Source of the DNA: Herbidospora yilanensis
Lineage (GTDB): Bacteria > Actinomycetota > Actinomycetes > Streptosporangiales > Streptosporangiaceae
Assembly (NCBI RefSeq): GCF_001570565.1
Contig: NZ_BBXE01000018.1
Location: 215,022-279,021 of the forward strand
Direction of reading: 5' to 3'
DNA: 64,000 nucleotides
The notes beneath the pieces are model-generated. The model was not told where the DNA came from. It saw nothing but the letters and a program-made list of their open reading frames with translations, and made no database searches. The position numbers and the translations under genes were made by a program. Below, one piece after another: positions 41,122-49,899 of the stretch; the stretch's first letter is position 1, and the number at the start of each line of letters is the position of its first letter.

Positions 41122-42423
41122 TCACAAGTCGATTCGTTCGAGCTTGTTACCGACGGCGCGGAAGGAGGCTGCCGTGGACACCGGGGCGCCGGGGCGGTCG
41201 ACGTACCCGACGGCCCGGTAGTCGACCGTGAACTCCTCCATCGAGGCGTGGGCGACCAGGTAGCCGCGCCGTCCGTCGAAGAACCCGAGGTGCGGGTTGC
41301 GCTCCAGGACGTCGTCGCGGACGGCCGGCGGGGCGCTGCTGACGGACGTCGCGACGAATTCCACGCCCCTGTCAAGCCGGGCCGCCCAGGCGTTGTGGAC
41401 GTCGCCGCTCAGCACCACGAAGTTCTCCGGCGCGGCGTCGAGGACCTTCCGGCGGCTCTGCGGGTAGGCGTCCCAGGCGTCGGTGCTCGGCGGGGTGCGC
41501 GGGGCGAAGAACAGCGCCTGGGCGAGGACGGTCCAGCGGGCGGTGGAATCCCTGAGCCGGTCGAGCAGCCAGGTCGTCTGGGCCGGGCCGAGGATGTCGC
41601 CCGCCACGCGGTACTGCCGCGCGTCGGCCACCAGCAGGTCGAGCACCTTGCCGAACGGACGCCATCGGTAGTACTGCATCGCGTCGCCGGCCGGCTTGAC
41701 GCGGTAGGGCAGGTGTTCGGCGTTGGCCTGGTAGGCGGCCTTCCTGCGCTTCGGGTCGCCGGTGCGGCCCCCGTAGTTGTTCACCACCTCGTGGTCGTCG
41801 GGGATGGTGATCCAGGGCGCGGCGGCGTGGGCGGCCTGGAGGTCGGGGTCGAGGCGGTAGAGGGCGTACCGCTCGCGGTAGGCGTTGAGGGTGGTGCAGG
41901 CGGCGGTCGAGTCCTTCAGCGGCCGGACGTAGCGGCCCGGCTCGGGCACCGCCGGTTTGCCGTACTCGTAGATGTAGTCGCCCAGGTGCAGGATCACGTC
42001 GGGGTCGTCGGCGACCATGTGCTTGTAGGCGGTGAAGTGGCCGTGCTCGTAGCGCTGGCAGCTCGCCACCGCGATCTTCAGCGGCGCCGTCGAGGCGGGT
42101 GCGGGCGCGGTCTTGGTGCGGCCCACGCGCGAGGTGTGGCCGTCGGCGCGGAACCGGTAGAAGTAGACCGACGCCGGGTGTAAACCGGTGACCTTGACGT
42201 GCACGCTGTGCGCCCCGGAGGGCTGGGCCCTGGCCGTGCCCGACGCCGTGAGCTTCGCGAACGTGTCGTCCTCGGCCACCTCCCACCGCACGTCGAACGC
42301 GCTCGCGGGCATGCCGCCGCCGTTCAGGGGGTCGGGGGCGAGCCGGGTCCAGATGATGACGCCGTCGGGCGCGGGCTCCCCCGAGGCGACGCCCAGCGTG
42401 AACGGGAATTTGATTTTCGCCAT
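41122..42423 (-). CDS. phoD: PhoD-type alkaline phosphatase
   Basis: A 433-residue metallophosphatase. An N-terminal Ig-like PhoD_N domain (FPFTLGVASGEPAPDGVIIWTRLAPDPL) precedes the catalytic domain with VASCQRYEHGHFTAYKHM, ILHLGDYIYEYG, WITIPDDHEVVNNYGG and VVLSGDVHNAWAARL, which carry the Fe/Ca ligands. PhoD enzymes are normally exported by the Tat system to release phosphate from mono- and diesters, but no signal peptide is visible here; the protein starts MAKIKFPFTLGVAS. It may be cytoplasmic or depend on another start. Confidence 0.9.
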   Translation of the reverse strand: MAKIKFPFTLGVASGEPAPDGVIIWTRLAPDPLNGGGMPASAFDVRWEVAEDDTFAKLTASGTARAQPSGAHSVHVKVTGLHPASVYFYRFRADGHTSRVGRTKTAPAPASTAPLKIAVASCQRYEHGHFTAYKHMVADDPDVILHLGDYIYEYGKPAVPEPGRYVRPLKDSTAACTTLNAYRERYALYRLDPDLQAAHAAAPWITIPDDHEVVNNYGGRTGDPKRRKAAYQANAEHLPYRVKPAGDAMQYYRWRPFGKVLDLLVADARQYRVAGDILGPAQTTWLLDRLRDSTARWTVLAQALFFAPRTPPSTDAWDAYPQSRRKVLDAAPENFVVLSGDVHNAWAARLDRGVEFVATSVSSAPPAVRDDVLERNPHLGFFDGRRGYLVAHASMEEFTVDYRAVGYVDRPGAPVSTAASFRAVGNKLERIDL

Positions 42424-42487
42424 CCTCGATCATCGCCGATTCCGCGCTCTGAATGGTCCGCCGGCCCCAACAGCCCATAATGGGTGG

Positions 42488-43141
42488 GTGAACCAGCGCA
42501 AGAGCACCGTGACGGCGCGCAGAACCCACGGGGTGACCGCCTCGGAGCGCCGCGACCACCTGGTCAAACTGGCGGCTGAACTGTTCGCGCGCAAGGGCTT
42601 TCAGGCCACCACCGTCCGGAACATCGCCGACGAGGCCGGGATCCTGTCCGGCAGCCTCTACCACCACTTCGACTCCAAGGAGTCGATCGTCGACGAGGTC
42701 CTCCGCACCTTCCTCGACGACCTGACCGCGCGCTACCGGGTCATCCTCGACTCCGGGAAGGGCCCGGCCGAGGTGCTCGCCCAGATGGTCCGCACCGGCT
42801 TCGCCACGCTCGAACCCCACCGGGCCGCGATCACCGTCATGCAGAACGACTGGAACTACCTGCGCTCGCTGGAGCACCACCGCTTCGACTACCTCGTGAA
42901 GGCCGAAGACGAGATCGAGCGCATGTGGATGGAGCAGATCAAGAAGGGCCAGGCCACCGGCGAGCTGCGGGCCGACGTCGACCCGAAGCTGACCTACCGC
43001 ATGCTCCGCGACTCGATCTGGGTGGCGGTCCGGTGGTTCCGTCCGGGCGGGCGGCTCAACACCACCGCGCTCGCCGACCACTACATCACGGTCCTGTTCG
43101 ACGGGCTGGCGACCGGAGAGCGGACCAACCGGCCGCGATGA
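42488..43141 (+). CDS. TetR family repressor, KstR2-like
   Basis: A 217-residue TetR regulator. The helix-turn-helix is GFQATTVRNIADEAGILSGSLYHHFDSKESIVDEVLRTFLDDLTARYRVILDS, and the ligand domain ends YRMLRDSIWVAVRWFRPGGRLNTTALADHYITVLFDGL. Both regions closely follow what I remember of KstR2, the CoA-ester-sensing repressor of the late steroid-ring (HIP) pathway in mycobacteria and rhodococci. None of the known target genes lies beside it here, so the assignment is to subfamily only. The GTG at 42488 is the likely start. It overlaps the alkD-like gene by 4 bp. Confidence 0.78.
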   Translation: MNQRKSTVTARRTHGVTASERRDHLVKLAAELFARKGFQATTVRNIADEAGILSGSLYHHFDSKESIVDEVLRTFLDDLTARYRVILDSGKGPAEVLAQMVRTGFATLEPHRAAITVMQNDWNYLRSLEHHRFDYLVKAEDEIERMWMEQIKKGQATGELRADVDPKLTYRMLRDSIWVAVRWFRPGGRLNTTALADHYITVLFDGLATGERTNRPR

Positions 43142-43821
43142 GCCTCGTCGACGCGGTCCGGTCCGCTCTCGGCGACCTCGCCGACCCCGGGAAGGCGCCG
43201 GTGATGCGGGCCTACATGAAGTCCGAGATGCCGTTCCTCGGCGTGCGGAGCGGGCCGAGGCGGCTGGCGCTGAAGAAGGTGTTCGCCGGCCACCGGCTCG
43301 ACTCCGCGCCGGTGTGGCGCCGGGCCGTCCTCGAACTGTGGCGCGAGGCCGAATACCGCGAGGAGCGCTACGCGGCGGTCGACCTGACCGGCTTCCGCTT
43401 CTACCGCCCGTGGCAGACCCTCTACACCCTGCCCATGTACGAGGAGATGATCGTCACCGGCGCCTGGTGGGACCTGGTCGACGAACTGGCCGTCCACCGG
43501 GTGGGCGGCCTGCTGCGCCGGTTCCCCGAGACGATGCGCCCGACGATGCTCGACTGGGCCCACGGCCCCGACCTGTGGAAACGCCGCACGGCGATCCTGT
43601 CGCAGAACACCTTCAAGGAACACACCGACAGCGCGCTCCTCTACGCCTGCATCGAGCCGAGCCTGTCCGACACCGACTTCTTCGCCCGCAAGGCCATCGG
43701 CTGGGCGCTGCGCGAATACGCCAAGACCCACCCGCGCGAGGTCGTGCGCTACGTCGAGCACCAGGGGCTCAGCGGGTTGTCGCGACGTGAGGCCCTGAAG
43801 AACGTGCCGGGCAACGACTGA
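43138..43821 (+). CDS. DNA alkylation repair protein (AlkD-like HEAT protein)
   Basis: A 227-residue all-helical protein of the AlkD family, which excises bulky or positively charged alkylated bases using HEAT-like repeats. Motifs: RAYMKSEMPFLGVRSGPRRLALKKVF, LWREAEYREERYAAVDL, WWDLVDELAVHRVGGLLRRFP, DLWKRRTAILSQNTFKEHTDSALL and FFARKAIGWALREYAKTHP. The ATG at 43138 overlaps the TetR gene by 4 bp. The pairing with a steroid-type regulator has no obvious logic and may be just a compact operon. Confidence 0.85.
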   Translation: MSLVDAVRSALGDLADPGKAPVMRAYMKSEMPFLGVRSGPRRLALKKVFAGHRLDSAPVWRRAVLELWREAEYREERYAAVDLTGFRFYRPWQTLYTLPMYEEMIVTGAWWDLVDELAVHRVGGLLRRFPETMRPTMLDWAHGPDLWKRRTAILSQNTFKEHTDSALLYACIEPSLSDTDFFARKAIGWALREYAKTHPREVVRYVEHQGLSGLSRREALKNVPGND

Positions 43822-43823
43822 AC

Positions 43824-43852
43824 GGCTCGCGCGCCCCGAATGCGCGCGAGCC
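43824..43852. terminator. Bidirectional terminator between alkD-like and GH16 genes
   Basis: GGCTCGCGCGC (43824-43834) and GCGCGCGAGCC (43842-43852) form a perfect 11-bp stem with a 7-base loop in the 50-bp gap between convergent genes. Confidence 0.85.
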
Positions 43853-43871
43853 GCCGGTCAGTCCCCGAGCG

Positions 43872-45275
43872 TCAGCTCGCCGGGACGGTGTCGACCCAGC
43901 TCGTGCCCGCGGTGCGGTAGTCGTTCACACGCTGGATCACGGTGGCGGGCGCGACCACCTCGTTCTTGGCGTGGTAGAACCAGTCGACCTGCTGGATCCA
44001 CTGGCGCTGGGTGGCGCTGCCGACGAGTCCGCCGCTGATGAACCACAGGTTGAAGTTCACCGACTGCACGGTCTCCGGGTAGTAGTCGCCGCCGTGGGTG
44101 GCGAACAACTGGCCGTCGATGTAGTACTTGATCTCGCCGCCGGAGACCTGGAGAACCAGGTCGTGCCAGCCTGCGTAGCTGATGCGGTTGGCGGTGTGGG
44201 TGTTGACCGCGAGCCAGGGCTCGTTGCGGTAGGTCTCCCACGAGGTGGCGTACATGATGTTCGCGGGCTCGCCCCAGCCGCCGTTGGGGAGGTACTCGAA
44301 GTCCTGCTCGCTGTAGTTCGGGTCGAGGTCCTGGTTGAGCGGGGTGATCGTGAAGAAGGTCTGCACGATGTGGTCGCCGTCGGGGCCGGTCGTCGGGGTG
44401 TCGGTGAAGAAGACCCGCGCGGCGTAGGTGCCCTCCAGGAACTTGCGCTGGTGCAGCACCTCCGACTGCTGGGTGCCGGCCGAGGTGCCGTCGGTGACCG
44501 ACTTGAGCTGGAGGGCCTTGTTGGCGCCGCTCACGGTCGGGAAGGTGATGTTGGACGCCGGCCAGGTCGCGCCGGGGATGCCGGGTCCGCCCTGGTTGGT
44601 GCGGATCGTCCAGTTGTGCGCGGTGATGTTCGGGTCGGTGTGCGAGGAGTAGCTGAAGTCGTCGAAGACCACGCCGTTGTTGCCTCCAGGCGGAGGTGAC
44701 GTGCTCGGAGAAGCCGACGGCGACGGGCTGGGGTTGCCGCCGGCCGGGGCGTTGCCCCACAACAGGGCGCCCGACTGGTAGACGGTGATCTTGTTCCAGT
44801 CGGCGTACGAGGTCTGCGCGCCGAAGGAGTAGTCGTCGCTCTGCGTGACGCGCTGCCAGTCGGCCCGGTAGAACCGGAGCTGCATGTCGCTGGTGGAGGC
44901 GCCCGGGGCGAGCGAGCCGCCGGTGAAGCCGATCTCCAGGTAGCGGTCGGCGGTGGCCGTGCCGGGCGAGATCGTGCCGAAGGCGCCGGTGATCGTCGAG
45001 CAGCCGACGACCGCCCACGAGCAGGCGAAGCGGTACTGCTGCGACGCCGAGTCGGCCTTGAAGTAGTAGCGGATCCTGACGGTGTTGAGCGCCACGGCGG
45101 TGGTGCCGGTGTTGACCAGGTTCAGCCAGGGCTCGGCCTGGTCGGCCTGGGCCCCGGACGCGCTGGTCTTGTACTGGACCTTGACGGCGGTCGCGGCCTC
45201 GGCCGGCAGCGCCACCAGGCCGATGACGGCGAGGGCGGACATCAGTCCGCCGGCTAACCACTTCTTGCTGGACAC
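43872..45275 (-). CDS. Secreted GH16-like glycanase with N-terminal CBM3-like domain
   Basis: A 467-residue exported enzyme. A signal peptide (to about AEA28) is followed by a cellulose-binding-like module (30-175: VKVQYKTSASGAQADQAEPWLNLVNTGTTAVALNTVRIRYYF), a Ser/Pro linker (~185-200), and a GH16-type jelly roll (~205-430) with EQDFEYLPNGGWG carrying the E-x-D-x-E catalytic pattern, plus WHDLVLQVSGGEIKYYIDGQLFATHG. GH16 enzymes cut beta-glucans or related glycans; the substrate is not clear. The GTG at 45275 has AAAGG upstream. It lies 14 bp after the GH20 gene and may be last in the das-like operon. Confidence 0.82.
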   Translation of the reverse strand: MSSKKWLAGGLMSALAVIGLVALPAEAATAVKVQYKTSASGAQADQAEPWLNLVNTGTTAVALNTVRIRYYFKADSASQQYRFACSWAVVGCSTITGAFGTISPGTATADRYLEIGFTGGSLAPGASTSDMQLRFYRADWQRVTQSDDYSFGAQTSYADWNKITVYQSGALLWGNAPAGGNPSPSPSASPSTSPPPGGNNGVVFDDFSYSSHTDPNITAHNWTIRTNQGGPGIPGATWPASNITFPTVSGANKALQLKSVTDGTSAGTQQSEVLHQRKFLEGTYAARVFFTDTPTTGPDGDHIVQTFFTITPLNQDLDPNYSEQDFEYLPNGGWGEPANIMYATSWETYRNEPWLAVNTHTANRISYAGWHDLVLQVSGGEIKYYIDGQLFATHGGDYYPETVQSVNFNLWFISGGLVGSATQRQWIQQVDWFYHAKNEVVAPATVIQRVNDYRTAGTSWVDTVPAS

Positions 45276-45289
45276 ATCTGACCTTTCTT

Positions 45290-46561
45290 CTATGGGATGA
45301 GCGGACCCACCGAGACGCCCTGTGCGGCGAGACGGCTCAGGTGGGGGTCGAGGCGACGCAGGAAGTCGGAGTAGTCGTCCGCCGAACCCCAGGCGACCTC
45401 GGCGAACGCGAGCAGCCGGGGGAAGGCCTGACGTTCGACGTCGGCCGGGGTCGGCATGTACTCGGTCCAGAGCTGCGCCTGGACGCCGATGATCCCCGGG
45501 GCGGCGGGCGGGGCGAAGTGATAGGTGTTCGACAACGACAACACCCGGTCGGGGAAGAACGGGCCCGCCTCCTGCTCCGGCGGATAGTCGAGGTAGGTGC
45601 GCAGGTGCGGGGCGAGCACGACGTCGCGGCCCTCGAGCGCGGCCAGCTCGCCGCTCTCCTCGTCGAGCCAGGTCATGGTGGTGGCGCCGGGGGGACCGTC
45701 GGGCTTCTCGTACCAATAGACGAGTTTCCTGTCCTTCTTCGCCAGGTGCTCGGCCATCCGGGCGGTGATCCAGGCCCGGCAGGCGTGCGCGCCCGGCAGG
45801 CCGAGCTCGCGGATGCGCTCCCGGGCGCGTGGAGTGCGCTCCCATTCGGTGTTACGGCACTCGTCGCCGCCGACGTGGACGTACTCGCCGGGGAACAGGT
45901 CGCAGACCTCGTCGAGCACGTGGTGGAAGAAGGCGATGGTCTCCTCTTCGAGGTTGAGGGTGTGCTCGCTGACGCCCCAGTCGGCCCACACCTCGTAGGA
46001 CCGCGAAGGGTCGTTGCCCAGTTCCGGGTACGCCGCCAGCGCCGCCTGCACGTGCCCCGGCATGCCGATCTCCGGGACGACGCGGACGAACCGCTCCTGC
46101 GCGTACCGGACGATCTCCCGGATGTCCTCGTGGGTGTAGTGGTCGCCCGAAACCTCGGTGAGACGCGGGTAACGCCGGATCTCCAGCCGCCAGCCCTGGT
46201 CGTCGGTGAGGTGCAGGTGCAGCACGTTCAGCTTCAGCTCGGCGATCAGGTCGATCAGCCGCAGGATGAACGCCTTCGGCATGTAGTGCCGCGCCACGTC
46301 GAGCATCACCCCGCGCCACCCGAACCGGGGCGCGTCCTCGATCACCCCCTCCGGGAGCCGCTCGCCGAGCTGGCGCAGCGTCTGCCGCCCGTAGTAGGCC
46401 CCGGCGGGCCCCCCGGACGCCAGCTCGATGCCGCCCTCGTCGAGGGTCAGGCGGTAGCCCTCCTCCGGCAGGCCCGGATCGGGCCGGTGCCGGACGAGAT
46501 CCTCGGAGAAGGCGACGGAGCCCCCGAGGACGGCCAGGTCACGTGGCCGCGGAATGATCAC
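45290..46561 (-). CDS. GH20 beta-N-acetylhexosaminidase
   Basis: A 423-residue cytoplasmic-type hexosaminidase. The N-terminal GH20b domain (~1-80) precedes the catalytic barrel: GWRGVMLDVARHYMPKAFILRLIDLIAELKLNVLHLHLTDDQGWRLEI, PEIGMPGHVQAAL, YVHVGGDEC with the catalytic Asp-Glu pair, and a late TEYMPTPADVERQAFPRLLAFAEVAW. It splits N-acetylglucosamine from chitobiose-type disaccharides after import. It sits 15 bp downstream of the second permease gene, the order seen in the streptomycete das cluster. Confidence 0.92.
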   Translation of the reverse strand: MIIPRPRDLAVLGGSVAFSEDLVRHRPDPGLPEEGYRLTLDEGGIELASGGPAGAYYGRQTLRQLGERLPEGVIEDAPRFGWRGVMLDVARHYMPKAFILRLIDLIAELKLNVLHLHLTDDQGWRLEIRRYPRLTEVSGDHYTHEDIREIVRYAQERFVRVVPEIGMPGHVQAALAAYPELGNDPSRSYEVWADWGVSEHTLNLEEETIAFFHHVLDEVCDLFPGEYVHVGGDECRNTEWERTPRARERIRELGLPGAHACRAWITARMAEHLAKKDRKLVYWYEKPDGPPGATTMTWLDEESGELAALEGRDVVLAPHLRTYLDYPPEQEAGPFFPDRVLSLSNTYHFAPPAAPGIIGVQAQLWTEYMPTPADVERQAFPRLLAFAEVAWGSADDYSDFLRRLDPHLSRLAAQGVSVGPLIP

Positions 46562-46576
46562 GTTGGGTTTCCTTTC

Positions 46577-47398
46577 TCAGCCCTTGACCGCGCCGGCGAT
46601 GATCCCGGAGGTCACCCGGCGCTGGAGGATCAGGAAGATCAGCAGAACCGGCAGCATGAAGAGCGTGGCGGCGGCCATGGTGGCGCCCCAGTCGGTGCCG
46701 AAGACGTTGGAGAAGGACGAGAGCCAGACGGGGAGCGTGCGGTCGTCCTGGTTCTTGATGATGAGGGCGTTGGCGAACGCGAACTCGTTCCACGCGGTGA
46801 TGAACCCGAACAGCGACGTCGACATCAGCCCCGGCGCGAGCAGCGGCAGGACGACCTTCCGGAACGCGGCGGCCCGGCTGGCGCCGTCCATCTGGGCGGC
46901 CTCCTCCAGTTCCTCCGGGATCGCCGCCAGGAACCCGCGCAGGGTGACGATGGTGAAGGGCAGCGTGCTCATGAAGTAGATGAGCGTCAGCATGGAGAGC
47001 CGGTCGAGCATGCCGGTGTCGCGGGCGATGATGAACATCGGGATCAGCAGCGCCTCCCACGGGGCCATCTGCGCGATGAACACCATGAGGATGAACGCCT
47101 TGCGCCCCCGCCACCGCATCCGGGCGACCGCGAACGCGGCCAGCAGCGCCACGACCAGGCTGAGCAGGACCGCGCCGAGCGACACCAGCAGCGAGTTGCG
47201 CCAGAACAGCGCGAAACCCTCCGAGTCGATCGCGGTCGCGAAGTGTTCGAGCGTGGGGTGGAGCGGGAGGAACTGGGGGGTGTCGGCCTGGATGTCCCGG
47301 GTCGGCTTGAACGCGGTGACGACCATCCAGTAGACCGGGAACACCGAGACGGCCAGCACCGACAGGGCGGCGAGCGTGATGGGCAGGCGCTTGATCAC
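46577..47398 (-). CDS. Carbohydrate ABC transporter permease (MalG/DasC type)
   Basis: A 273-residue inner-membrane permease with six transmembrane helices. The N-terminal FPVYWMVVTAFKPTRDI and the ABC-interaction loop EELEEAAQMDGASRAAAFRKVVLPLLAPGL (EAA motif) define the MalG group. The GTG start at 47398 overlaps the previous permease stop by 4 bp. No ATPase gene is present in the cluster; streptomycete das-type transporters share the ATPase MsiK coded elsewhere, and the same is likely here. Confidence 0.9.
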   Translation of the reverse strand: MIKRLPITLAALSVLAVSVFPVYWMVVTAFKPTRDIQADTPQFLPLHPTLEHFATAIDSEGFALFWRNSLLVSLGAVLLSLVVALLAAFAVARMRWRGRKAFILMVFIAQMAPWEALLIPMFIIARDTGMLDRLSMLTLIYFMSTLPFTIVTLRGFLAAIPEELEEAAQMDGASRAAAFRKVVLPLLAPGLMSTSLFGFITAWNEFAFANALIIKNQDDRTLPVWLSSFSNVFGTDWGATMAAATLFMLPVLLIFLILQRRVTSGIIAGAVKG

Positions 47399-48351
47399 TG
47401 GTCGGCTCCCTCGTGCTTGTACATGCGGCGCAGGTGCGGGACCAGCACGACCAGGAGGATCAGCACGGTCAGGGTCGAGATGGCCGAGCCGAGGTCGTAT
47501 TTGTGCAGCGACTGGGCGACCTGGTAGGCGTACACCGGCAGGGTCGTGGTCGCGCCGTCGGGGCCGCCCTGGCTGATCGCCCAGATCTGGGCGAAACACT
47601 TGAAGACCCAGATGATCTCCAGCGACGTGATCAGCCCGAACAGCGGCCGGAGCATGGGGAAGGTGACGTCGCGGAACACCTGCCACGCGGTCGCGCCGTC
47701 GATCCGGGCCGCCTCGAACAGCTCCTGCGGGATGGTGGTCAGGCCGGCGTACAGGGTCAGCGCCGCGAACGGCACCGACTGCCAGACGACGAGCAGCACC
47801 ATGATGGCGAACGTGGCGGTCCCGTTCGCGAACCACGTGTACCCGTCGAACCGGGTCAGGCCGATGCTCGTCAGCAGCCAGTTGACCACTCCGAGCTTCG
47901 ACTGGAACAGCCACTGGAAGATCGTCGTCGCCGCCAGGACCGGCGTGGCCCAGGTCAGCACCAGCCCCGCCAGGACGGCCAGCCGCAACCTCTTCCCGAG
48001 CCGCGCGACCATGAGCGCGACCAGGGTGGAGATGACCATGATCAGGACGGTGTTGACGCCCGTCCAGACCAGGGTCCGGCGGACCACCGCCCAGAACTCC
48101 GCCGAGCCCAGCGCCTCGTGGTAGTTCTCCAGCCCCACGAACGCGGCCCCACCCCTGATGAGCTCACCGGTCCTGAAGTGCTGGAACGAGATGATCACGC
48201 TTCGGATCAGCGGATAGAACAGCAGGTAGCCGGCACCGGCGACGGTCGGGATCACCAGCAGGTACGGCCACAGGGCCGGGAGACCGCGCCGCCGCCTCGG
48301 TGGAGGCGGGGCCGCCGCGGCGACGGGCCGCTCGGGAGCCTGCGTGACCAC
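47395..48351 (-). CDS. Carbohydrate ABC transporter permease (MalF/DasB type)
   Basis: A 318-residue permease with six or more transmembrane helices. An Arg/Pro-rich N-terminus is followed by LWPYLLVIPTVAGAGYLLFYPLIRSVIISFQ, and the EAA loop reads PQELFEAARIDGATAWQVFRDVTFPMLRPLF. It pairs with the downstream MalG-type permease to import an amino sugar or chito-oligosaccharide bound by the upstream lipoprotein. It is separated from the binding-protein gene by 146 bp containing inverted repeats, which may lower its expression relative to the binding protein. Confidence 0.9.
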   Translation of the reverse strand: MVTQAPERPVAAAAPPPPRRRRGLPALWPYLLVIPTVAGAGYLLFYPLIRSVIISFQHFRTGELIRGGAAFVGLENYHEALGSAEFWAVVRRTLVWTGVNTVLIMVISTLVALMVARLGKRLRLAVLAGLVLTWATPVLAATTIFQWLFQSKLGVVNWLLTSIGLTRFDGYTWFANGTATFAIMVLLVVWQSVPFAALTLYAGLTTIPQELFEAARIDGATAWQVFRDVTFPMLRPLFGLITSLEIIWVFKCFAQIWAISQGGPDGATTTLPVYAYQVAQSLHKYDLGSAISTLTVLILLVVLVPHLRRMYKHEGADQ

Positions 48352-48497
48352 AGAAGTCCTTCCTTCTCTGTACGAACTGGGGCGCGGCTGCCCTCAGGAC
48401 AGACCGCCCGCTTGCCACGAGCTCGGGCCTCGCTCTGGGACGGGCCGGCCGGGCTTCGGGGAACGGCCGCGGCCGGTGGACCGCCTCCCGGTTCCCG
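48352..48497 (-). other. Binding-protein/permease gap with GC-rich inverted repeat
   Basis: This 146-bp gap holds an inverted repeat, CCGGCCG (48445-48451) and CGGCCGG (48470-48476), enclosing an 18-base loop. A partial terminator or RNA-stabilising stem between the binding-protein gene and the permeases is common in such operons and would keep the binding protein in excess. The stem is short and the call is weak. Confidence 0.35.
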
Positions 48498-49763
48498 TCA
48501 GGACTTGGTGTTGAGGATGTCCGCGATGACCTGCGAGGCCCTGGCCGCCTCGGCGCGGCCGTCGGCGCCGGTCAGGTAGGTCGTCATGTATTCCTTGATG
48601 ACGTTCTTGGCCTCGACGGCCGCCCAGTTCGCCGAGTTCGGCGTCGCGTGGCCGTTGGCGGCCCCCTTGGCCATCGCCGCCGCGCCCTCGCTGGTCAGCA
48701 CGCCGCCCAGCGACACCCGGTTCGGCACGTAGGACATCTCCTTGGCCATCTCCGTCTGGAACTTCTCACCGGCGAGGGCCTTGATGACCTCGTACGCGAG
48801 ATCGGGGTTCCTGGACGCCTCGGGGATGATCAGGTCGCTGCCGCCGGTGAAGACGGCGCCGGGCCGGTCGGCGGTCTTGCCGGGGATCGGGAAGAAGCCG
48901 AGCTTGCCGGCCAGTTCGGGGTTGGCCTTCTCGATGGCGACCGCGCCGCCCGGGGCCGAGATGAGCTGCGCCACATTGCCCTTGGCGAACACGTCGGCCT
49001 GCGGCGGGTTGGCCTCGTCGGAGTCCTTCGGCCCCTCGCCCAGCGCCTGGAGTCTCTTGTAGAAGTCGATCCCGGCCAAAGCCTGCGGGGTGTCGAGGCC
49101 GCCCTTCCAAGTGCCGCCCTCGTTGAGGGCCAGGTCGCCGCCCTCGTCCCAGATGAACCCGGCCAGGGTGTACCAGTTCTGGCCCGGCAGGTAGATGCCC
49201 TGGTTGCCGCCGGCGTTGAGCTTGGTGGTCACCTCGATCCACTCGTCCCGCGTCGCGGGCGGGGTGGCCACCCCGGCCTTCTCGAACAGGTCCTTGTTGT
49301 AGATGACGACGCGGTTGGCGGCGTACCAGGGAATGCCGAACTGCTTCCCGTCGATCTTGCCGGGGTCGGCCAGACCGGGCAGCCAGTCGGCGCCCTGGAG
49401 CTCGGTCACCTTGTCGGTGAGGTCCTTCACGCCGCCGCTGGCGGCGTACTCGGCGACCTGGGTGTTGCCCACCTCGATCACGTCGGGGGCGTCGTTGCTG
49501 GCCAGGGCACTGGTGACCTTCTGGCCGATGCCGTCCCACTCCTGGATCTGGACGTCGAGGGTGACCCCTTGGTGCGCGGCCTCGAAGTCGCGCTCGAAGG
49601 TGCCGAGCAGGGTGTCGGACATGCTGTCGCGCATGATCCAGACGGTGAGCGCGGTCGCGGCGGGCGCTTCCGGAGTGGTGCTTCCTGTGGGCGAAGAGCC
49701 GCAAGCGGTGAGCCCGGCGGCGAGCGCCAGGACCGCTGCCGCGGCGAGGAACCGGGGGGCCAT
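48498..49763 (-). CDS. Sugar-binding lipoprotein (DasA-like)
   Basis: A 421-residue ABC binding lipoprotein. Signal peptide with lipobox LAAGLTAC, then LTVWIMRDSMSDTLLGTFERDFEAAHQGVTLDVQIQEW, EVGNTQVAEYAASGGVKDLTDK, FGIPWYAANRVVIYNKDLFEKAGV and IPGKTADRPGAVFTGGSDLIIPEAS. These features match group-1 sugar-binding proteins such as DasA and NgcE, which bind chitobiose and N-acetylglucosamine. The neighbouring GH20 gene and the DasR-like regulator support an amino-sugar ligand. It is the first gene of the operon and is read away from the regulator. Confidence 0.88.
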   Translation of the reverse strand: MAPRFLAAAAVLALAAGLTACGSSPTGSTTPEAPAATALTVWIMRDSMSDTLLGTFERDFEAAHQGVTLDVQIQEWDGIGQKVTSALASNDAPDVIEVGNTQVAEYAASGGVKDLTDKVTELQGADWLPGLADPGKIDGKQFGIPWYAANRVVIYNKDLFEKAGVATPPATRDEWIEVTTKLNAGGNQGIYLPGQNWYTLAGFIWDEGGDLALNEGGTWKGGLDTPQALAGIDFYKRLQALGEGPKDSDEANPPQADVFAKGNVAQLISAPGGAVAIEKANPELAGKLGFFPIPGKTADRPGAVFTGGSDLIIPEASRNPDLAYEVIKALAGEKFQTEMAKEMSYVPNRVSLGGVLTSEGAAAMAKGAANGHATPNSANWAAVEAKNVIKEYMTTYLTGADGRAEAARASQVIADILNTKS

Positions 49764-49785
49764 TGGTACTCCCAGTGGTCAGATA

Positions 49786-49892
49786 TTGGTAAGCAATCTG
49801 CCTGCTGGCGCTAGAGTGGTCTTAACCAGTAGACCCGTCAAGAGCCGTTATTCAGTGTTTACATTCGACAACTGGTAAGACGCTGGTAAGGT
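49786..49892. promoter_or_regulatory. Divergent das-like regulatory region with dre-like operators
   Basis: AGTGGTCTTAACCAGT (49815-49830) resembles the DasR responsive element (ACTGGTCTAGACCAGT), with three differences. The octamer (C/T)TGGTAAG occurs at 49786-49793, 49872-49879 and 49883-49890, the last two 11 bp apart. The regulator's own promoter looks like TTCGAC (49864-49869), a 17-base spacer, TAAGGT (49887-49892), seven bases before its GTG, so the octamers overlap the core promoter. Confidence 0.7.
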
Positions 49893-49899
49893 CGAGGGC

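Noticed and set aside
45341-47527. 728-codon plus-strand frame opposite GH20 and permease genes
   Set aside because: Shadow frame; the minus strand carries well-defined GH20 and ABC permease motifs.
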